Shown: one piece after another, positions 44,016-48,177 of the stretch | How the letters are laid out: every line of letters starts with the position of its first letter | Numbering within the stretch: position 1 is the first letter of the stretch | Assembly: GCA_027486345.1 (NCBI GenBank) | Contig: JAIXPH010000011.1 | Span: forward strand, 1-48,177 | Reading direction: 5' to 3' | DNA length: 48,177 nt | Source: Paracoccaceae bacterium | GTDB lineage: Bacteria; Pseudomonadota; Alphaproteobacteria; Rhodobacterales; Rhodobacteraceae | Position numbers and translations under genes: made by a program | The notes under the pieces: generated by a model | The model's database searches: none | Seen by the model: only the letters and a program-made list of their open reading frames with translations | Told to the model about the DNA's origin: nothing

Positions 44016-45000
44016 GGTCTCGCTTTCCGCCGTCAGCAAATCCTTTGGCGCGACAAAGGCGCTGGCGGATGTGTCGATGACCATTCCTGATGGCGCATTC
44101 GTCGTGCTGCTTGGCCCCACCGGCGCGGGCAAGACAACGACGCTGCGCCTGATCGCTGGGTTAGAGCGGCCCGACAGTGGCGACGTTCGGATCGCGGGCG
44201 CTTCGGTTGTCAACGACACCCCCGCCCAGCGCGATGTGGCGATGGTGTTCCAGCAATACTCGCTGTACCCGCATCTGACGGTGCGGGACAATCTGGCATT
44301 CCCCCTCCGCTCCCCCGTGCTGGCCTGGCCCGAGGATCGCATCAAGACCCGCGTGACCGAGGTGGCCGAGGTGCTGCGCATCGCCCATAAGCTGGACAAC
44401 AAGGCGACCCAGTTGTCGGGCGGTGAGATGCAGCGCGTGTCCATCGGGCGGGCGCTGGTGCGCTCGCCGCGCATCTATCTGATGGATGAGCCGCTGTCGT
44501 CCTTGGATGCCAAGCTGCGCGCCGATATGCGGATTGAACTCAAGCGCATCCATGCCGAATTGGGGGCGACGTTCCTTTACGTCACCCATGACCAGATCGA
44601 GGCGATGACGATGGCCACCCATGTGGGGGTCTTGGATCAGGGGCGGTTGGTGCAATTCGGCACCCCGCGCGAGATTTACGAAAGCCCCGTCTCGACCTAT
44701 GTCGCCAGCCGTCTGGGCCAGCCGCGCATCAACCTGTTGCCCGCCAACACCTTTGGCCCTGCCCCGGCAAAGGCAGCGCAGATCGGCCTGCGTCCCGAAC
44801 ACATCGCCATCGGCGATGGCCAGCCCGCCACAGTCAGGCGGGTGGAGCATCTGGGCGACCAGACCCGCCTGCATCTGACCTTCGGCGCGCATGAGATCAT
44901 CACCCTGTCCGATCCGCACACGTCCCTGAAACCCGGCGATATCCTCGCCATAAGGCCTGAAAACCCGCTCTGGTTTGACGCCAGCGGCACCCGCATCTGA
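44008..45000 (+). CDS. ABC transporter ATP-binding protein B (MalK/UgpC/GlpT type)
   Basis: Second ATPase, 330 residues and clearly different from the first. Walker A is GPTGAGKT, the signature LSGGEMQRV has Glu in place of Gln, Walker B is YLMDEPLSSLD and the H-loop is VTHDQIEAMTMA. The TOBE end has IGLRPEHIAIG. ATG 44008 lies eight bases inside the end of the first ATPase gene, so translation is coupled. Together with its neighbour it probably forms a heterodimer that powers the MalF/MalG-type permease pair. The next gene starts nine bases after its stop. Confidence 0.93.
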   Translation: MAEVSLSAVSKSFGATKALADVSMTIPDGAFVVLLGPTGAGKTTTLRLIAGLERPDSGDVRIAGASVVNDTPAQRDVAMVFQQYSLYPHLTVRDNLAFPLRSPVLAWPEDRIKTRVTEVAEVLRIAHKLDNKATQLSGGEMQRVSIGRALVRSPRIYLMDEPLSSLDAKLRADMRIELKRIHAELGATFLYVTHDQIEAMTMATHVGVLDQGRLVQFGTPREIYESPVSTYVASRLGQPRINLLPANTFGPAPAKAAQIGLRPEHIAIGDGQPATVRRVEHLGDQTRLHLTFGAHEIITLSDPHTSLKPGDILAIRPENPLWFDASGTRI

Positions 45001-45009
45001 GGAGAGATC

Positions 45010-46632
45010 ATGCAGCAGTTCATGAACGGCAAGGATACGCTCGTCACGCAGGCGATTGACGGGCTGTTGCGCACATCGGGTGGCGCTTTGGCGCGGCTGG
45101 ACGGCTATCCGCATATCAAGGTCGTGGTCCGCAGCGATTGGGACAAGGGCAAGGTGGCCTTGGTGTCGGGCGGTGGATCGGGGCACGAACCCAGCCACGC
45201 GGGCTTTGTCGGCAAGGGCATGCTGACGGCGGCGGTCTGCGGTGATGTCTTTGCCAGCCCATCGGTGGATGCCGTGCTGGCGGGCATTCTGGCGGTGACG
45301 GGCAAGGCGGGCTGCCTCTTGATCGTCAAGAACTACACCGGTGACCGGCTGAACTTTGGCCTTGCGGCTGAGCGGGCGCGGGCCTTCGGGCTGAAGGTGT
45401 CGATGGTGATCGTGGATGACGACATCGCCCTGCCCGACCTGCCGCAGGCGCGCGGCGTGGCGGGGACGCTGTTTGTGCACAAGATCGCAGGGGCCTTGGC
45501 CGAACAGGGGGCCGACCTTGACACCGTGACCACCGCCGCGCGGGCGGTGATCGCGGGCGCTGTGTCCATCGGCATGTCGCTCGACACCTGCACCGTTCCC
45601 GGCAGCCCGAAAGAGGACCGCATCGCCCGTGGCAAGGCCGAGCTTGGCCTTGGCATTCATGGCGAGGCCGGGGTGGAGCAGGTCGATTTCGCAGGGGCTC
45701 GCGCCGCGATGGCGATGGTGCTGGACCGTCTGGCCCCGCATCTCGGCGCGGGGGATCATGTGGCGCTGTTGAACAACCTCGGCTCCACGACACCACTTGA
45801 GATGTCCATTCTGGCCGAGGAACTGGCGCGCTCGCCCATCGGCAGGCGGGTGCGCTGGATGATCGGACCGGCGGCCTTGATGACCTCCTTGGATATGCAC
45901 GGCTTTTCCGTCTCGCTTTTGCCGGTCGATGCGGCCCAAGTGGCGGCGCTGGCGGCCCCGGTGGGACCACATGCCTGGCCGGGGTTGGCCGAACTCGCGC
46001 CGGTGCAGATGCGCCCCCTGCCCGATGGTCTGGCCCCGATCCAGCCGGTGCCATCCGCCCATCCGGCGCGGCGGGCGCTGCTGGAACGCTGCTGCGATGC
46101 ACTGATCGCCTGTGAAGCGGACCTCAATCAACTGGATGCGAAATCCGGCGACGGCGACACGGGCACCACGCTGGCCACCGCCGCGCGGGCGCTGAAGGCG
46201 GCGCTGGACCGCCTGCCGCTGGCCGATCCGACGCAGCTTTACCGCGCGATCAGCACCGAACTCAGCCAGACCATGGGCGGATCGTCGGGTGTGCTTCTGG
46301 CCATCTTCTTTGCCGCCGCAGGCGATGCCTCGGCCTCGGGCAAGTCGTGGATCGGGGCCTTGTCGGCGGGCCTTGACCGGGTGATGCAGGTCGGCGGGGC
46401 GGAACCCGGCCACCGCACCCTGATCGACGCCTTGGCCCCGGCGCTGGCCGCCCTGCCCCAAGGTCTGGCCGCGGCGACGACGGCAGCACGGCAAGGCGCG
46501 GACAGCACCGCCCAGATGACGCGCGCCAAGGCGGGGCGGGCGTCTTACCTGTCGGCGGATAAGCTGGCAGGTTTCAACGATCCGGGGGCCGAAGGCGTGG
46601 CGCGACTCATGGAAACGCTGTCAAAAGGGTAA
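45010..46632 (+). CDS. dhaK: Dihydroxyacetone kinase, fused DhaK and DhaL domains
   Basis: ATP-dependent kinase of 540 residues. The DhaK part has the substrate loop LVSGGGSGHEPSHAGFVGKGML (about 52-72) and His217 in GLGIHGEAGVEQ, which in the family binds dihydroxyacetone covalently as a hemiaminal. From about 345 the DhaL part binds ATP: LDAKSGDGDTGTTLATAARAL (Asp-rich Mg site), TMGGSSGVLLAIFF and KAGRASYLSADKLAGFNDPGA. DhaL fused to DhaK marks the ATP-using (Citrobacter/eukaryote-like) type rather than the PTS type. The fused gene is slightly shorter than the Citrobacter protein (552 residues). Its place at the end of the importer operon suggests that the imported compound is dihydroxyacetone or yields it. 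Confidence 0.93.
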   Translation: MQQFMNGKDTLVTQAIDGLLRTSGGALARLDGYPHIKVVVRSDWDKGKVALVSGGGSGHEPSHAGFVGKGMLTAAVCGDVFASPSVDAVLAGILAVTGKAGCLLIVKNYTGDRLNFGLAAERARAFGLKVSMVIVDDDIALPDLPQARGVAGTLFVHKIAGALAEQGADLDTVTTAARAVIAGAVSIGMSLDTCTVPGSPKEDRIARGKAELGLGIHGEAGVEQVDFAGARAAMAMVLDRLAPHLGAGDHVALLNNLGSTTPLEMSILAEELARSPIGRRVRWMIGPAALMTSLDMHGFSVSLLPVDAAQVAALAAPVGPHAWPGLAELAPVQMRPLPDGLAPIQPVPSAHPARRALLERCCDALIACEADLNQLDAKSGDGDTGTTLATAARALKAALDRLPLADPTQLYRAISTELSQTMGGSSGVLLAIFFAAAGDASASGKSWIGALSAGLDRVMQVGGAEPGHRTLIDALAPALAALPQGLAAATTAARQGADSTAQMTRAKAGRASYLSADKLAGFNDPGAEGVARLMETLSKG

Positions 46633-46636
46633 AGGA

Positions 46637-46721
46637 TGGTGCGGGCGGCGGGACTTGAACCCGCACGAGCAAGGCTCTAGCGATTTTAAGTCGCTTGTGT
46701 CTACCGTTCCACCACGCCCGC
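46637..46721 (-). tRNA. tRNA-Leu (anticodon UAA)
   Basis: On the minus strand the sequence folds as an 85-base class II tRNA. The 7-base acceptor stem GCGGGCG (from 46721) pairs with CGCCCGC next to the encoded A and CCA end (46637-46640). The anticodon loop CTTAAAA (46684-46690) is closed by GCGA/TCGC and gives anticodon TAA at 46686-46688. A long variable arm and the T-arm GGTTCAAGTCC are present. It reads the rare UUA codon and UUG. The 5' end faces the lytic transglycosylase gene, 49 bases away. Confidence 0.96.
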
Positions 46722-46770
46722 GCCAATTGCCCCTGTAGCAGCACCTAAAGCCGCGTTCAACCAAACGCGT

Positions 46771-47628
46771 CTACGGGGCCATCACCTTGAACACGCAAGG
46801 ATCGGTCATCAACTCGGGCGGGGACATGCACAGCCCCTGCGCCACCTGCCACGCGGCAAAGACCTTGGGCACGTAATCGCGGGTTTCGGCAAAGGGCGGC
46901 ACGCCGTCATGCTTGGTCACGGCCCCTTCGCCCGCATTATAGGCGGCGATCACCATCACGGGGTCGCGGTCAAAGGTCTTCATCAGCCAATCCAGATAGG
47001 CGACTCCGCCCTTGATATTGGCCACAGGGTCCATTGCATCGGACACGCCGAACCGGTCCGCCGTGGCCGGGATCAGTTGCATCAACCCCTGCGCCCCGGC
47101 CGTGCTGACGGCATCGACATCGCCCGCGCTTTCCGTGGCCATGACGGCCAGCGCCAAAGCCGGGGAGACATCGGTGCCCAAGGTCGCGGTCAGGATGTCC
47201 ACGCCAAAGCGGTCGGCCAAGTCCTGCATCTGCTGCAAGCGGGGGGCGGCGACGGCTGACCCGTCCGGGCCCTGCGACAGGGTGGCCAGCGCCTTTTCAA
47301 ACCGCCCCGCGACCGAGGCGCGCGCGGCGGGCACCACCTCCCAGAACCACGCATAGCGCCCGCCGTTGAAGGGCGGCGCGGCAGGGTCCGGGCCGGGGCC
47401 GGGCGGCGGTTCGGGCAGGCTGTCTTCGACCTTGGGCAAAAGCGCCAGCAATCGGGCCTGTTCCACCGGATCGATCTGCACCGTGATGCGCTTGCCGGGC
47501 AGCATGTCGCCCACCTTGATCCGGCGAAAGGTGAAATCGCTGTTTTGCGCCCCGGCGGGCGACCCCAAGGTCGCGATGGCCAGAACGGGCACCAGCAGGT
47601 GCCGCAGGACGGGCGACCGCTGCGCCAA
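46771..47628 (-). CDS. Lytic transglycosylase, SLT domain
   Basis: Exported murein-cleaving enzyme, about 285 residues from the TTG at 47628 or 297 from the TTG at 47664; either gives the signal region SPVLRHLLVPVLAIATLGSPAGA. The SLT domain occupies the C-terminal half: catalytic Glu in ALAVMATESAGDVDAVSTAGA, the GLMQLIPATADRFGV motif and AAYNAGEGAV, all diagnostic. The N-terminal half has a Pro-rich linker (SLPEPPPGPGPDPAAPP) and a helical region. A GGGTGGGGGG ribosome site favours 47628. The enzyme opens the glycan strand, and could assist insertion of machines such as the Flp pilus started just downstream, but no link is shown. The tRNA-Leu gene lies beyond its 3' end. Confidence 0.88.
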   Translation of the reverse strand: MAQRSPVLRHLLVPVLAIATLGSPAGAQNSDFTFRRIKVGDMLPGKRITVQIDPVEQARLLALLPKVEDSLPEPPPGPGPDPAAPPFNGGRYAWFWEVVPAARASVAGRFEKALATLSQGPDGSAVAAPRLQQMQDLADRFGVDILTATLGTDVSPALALAVMATESAGDVDAVSTAGAQGLMQLIPATADRFGVSDAMDPVANIKGGVAYLDWLMKTFDRDPVMVIAAYNAGEGAVTKHDGVPPFAETRDYVPKVFAAWQVAQGLCMSPPELMTDPCVFKVMAP

Positions 47629-47664
47629 AGCCCCCCACCCCCGCCCGGTCCACCGCCTGCACAA

Positions 47665-48038
47665 GATTCGCCACCCACCCTGCCGTCAGAGCGATTTTCC
47701 GCCCCTCTCACCCGACTATCACCGAATCCTCAAGGCTTGGCCACCGGGGGTGGGACGCAATTGTGGCAAGCCCGCCCAAATCGTACCGAAACGGACAGTC
47801 CATACCATCAAAAGGATGGCATACTTAATTTTATATTGTTGATTTTCAGATAGTTGAAGAACTCCAGCCAGCACGACCGCAATTTTCCAGAAATGCCCGA
47901 AGCACTCCAAACTGCCGCCACGATTCGGGGGCCATATAGCGCCATACCGAACGGCAAACGGGACGGAACAGAGGCCAGACCAAACGACGCTGCCGGTAGA
48001 ACCCGAAACAGAGCAAACACTCGCAAAGGACCAAGACC
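47665..48038. other. AT-richer intergenic region ahead of the pilin gene
   Basis: 374 bases between the divergent transglycosylase and pilin genes. No convincing gene was seen. The stretch near 47815-47855 (GCATACTTAATTTTATATTG region) is much richer in A and T than anything else in the window and is a candidate promoter or DNA-bending region. The ribosome site AAAGGA (48025-48030) lies before the pilin ATG. Confidence 0.5.
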
Positions 48039-48177
48039 ATGCTGAAAAACATCTTCAAGCGCTTCAAGAACGACGAATCCGGCGCCGTGACCGTTGACTG
48101 GGTCGTGCTGACCGCCGCCATCGTGGGCCTGGGCGCTGTCGCCTACCCGCTGGTGAAGGACGGCGTGTCCACCAAGG
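48039..48177 (+). CDS. Flp/Fap-type pilin, 5' part (runs off the window)
   Basis: The first 46 codons of a small secreted pilin. The basic start MLKNIFKRFKNDESG is followed by AVTVDWVVLTAAIVGLGAVA, the hydrophobic pilin helix. The likely prepilin cut is after Gly15, with Asp instead of Glu at mature position 5, which I recall as common in Rhodobacteraceae. Short pilins of this kind are assembled by Tad systems or act as pseudopilins. ATG 48039 has AAGGA eight bases upstream. The gene continues past the window end, so assembly genes cannot be seen. Confidence 0.8.
   Translation, partial: MLKNIFKRFKNDESGAVTVDWVVLTAAIVGLGAVAYPLVKDGVSTK

Noticed and set aside
44161-46494. 777-codon open frame on the minus strand opposite the ATPase and kinase genes
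   Set aside because: It is an Arg/Gly/His-rich antisense shadow caused by high third-position GC; the plus-strand genes have full family motifs.
46637-46721. tRNA-Leu gene as an integration site of a genomic island
   Set aside because: No integrase and no duplicate of the tRNA 3' end were seen on either side.

Overview
The window is a high-GC, gene-dense stretch of bacterial chromosome with short intergenic gaps and many ATGA/GTGA start-stop overlaps. Gene content points to an alphaproteobacterium of the Rhodobacteraceae (Rhodobacter/Gemmobacter/Tabrizicola-like). The evidence is an SOS box of the alphaproteobacterial type GTTC-N7-GTTC, DUF2842 and DUF1178 proteins, a short Flp-type pilin with an AVTVDW-type start, an NADPH-type glutathione reductase next to rpiA, and a short intergenic repeat (CCCCGAGGATATTT-type) that I recall as common in this family. 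The taxonomic call is inference. I saw no insertion sequence, prophage, CRISPR array or rRNA.

Layout. 1-5.7 kb: a spermidine/putrescine-type ABC importer (ATPase, two permeases, binding protein) bracketed by two amidase-signature enzymes, the first cut by the window edge. 5.7-7.9 kb (minus): an overlapping operon of an exported glutathione peroxidase, a histone-deacetylase-fold amidohydrolase and an RNA 2',3'-cyclic phosphodiesterase (ThpR). 8.1-12.2 kb: a NUDIX hydrolase, DUF1178, a small Hint-domain protein, a [2Fe-2S] ferredoxin (minus), an SOS-box-fronted OB-fold protein resembling only the C-terminal end of DnaE2, a peptidoglycan-binding lipoprotein and an HD phosphohydrolase. 12.2-18.3 kb (minus): a Do-family protease, hflK-hflC, and the overlapping pair rpiA-gor. 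18.5-24 kb: an EF-hand protein, a glutathione S-transferase interrupted by an in-frame TGA, an iron-sulfur L-serine dehydratase, a sulfotransferase-like protein, an EamA exporter and thiamine diphosphokinase. 24-31 kb: a large Ala/Asp-rich protein of unknown role, DUF2842-purA, a VOC protein, secG and pyrG. 31-37 kb: an unusual adenylation-carrier-membrane acyltransferase fusion, an inositol-phosphatase-family protein, a GFA-family protein with a rhomboid protease, and a second sulfotransferase-like protein. About 37.2-37.75 kb looks like decayed coding sequence.

37.75-46.6 kb is a coherent catabolic locus. A LacI-type repressor faces a clear palindromic operator in front of a binding protein, two permeases, a 62-residue two-helix membrane protein, a VOC-fold protein, two different ABC ATPases and a fused DhaK-DhaL dihydroxyacetone kinase. 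Two ATPases plus a small membrane protein recall the rhizobial glycerol importer GlpSTPQV; the kinase suggests a dihydroxyacetone-yielding substrate. A tRNA-Leu(UAA), a lytic transglycosylase and the start of an Flp-type pilin gene close the window.

The best candidates for something undescribed are the A-T-AT3 fusion (31144-33687), which packs activities analogous to DltA, DltC and a membrane acyltransferase into one chain, and the SOS-controlled solitary OB-fold protein (10426-10889). Two paired REP-like inverted repeats (13872-14003 and 40308-40457) and a tandem palindrome before pyrG are the most notable non-coding structures.
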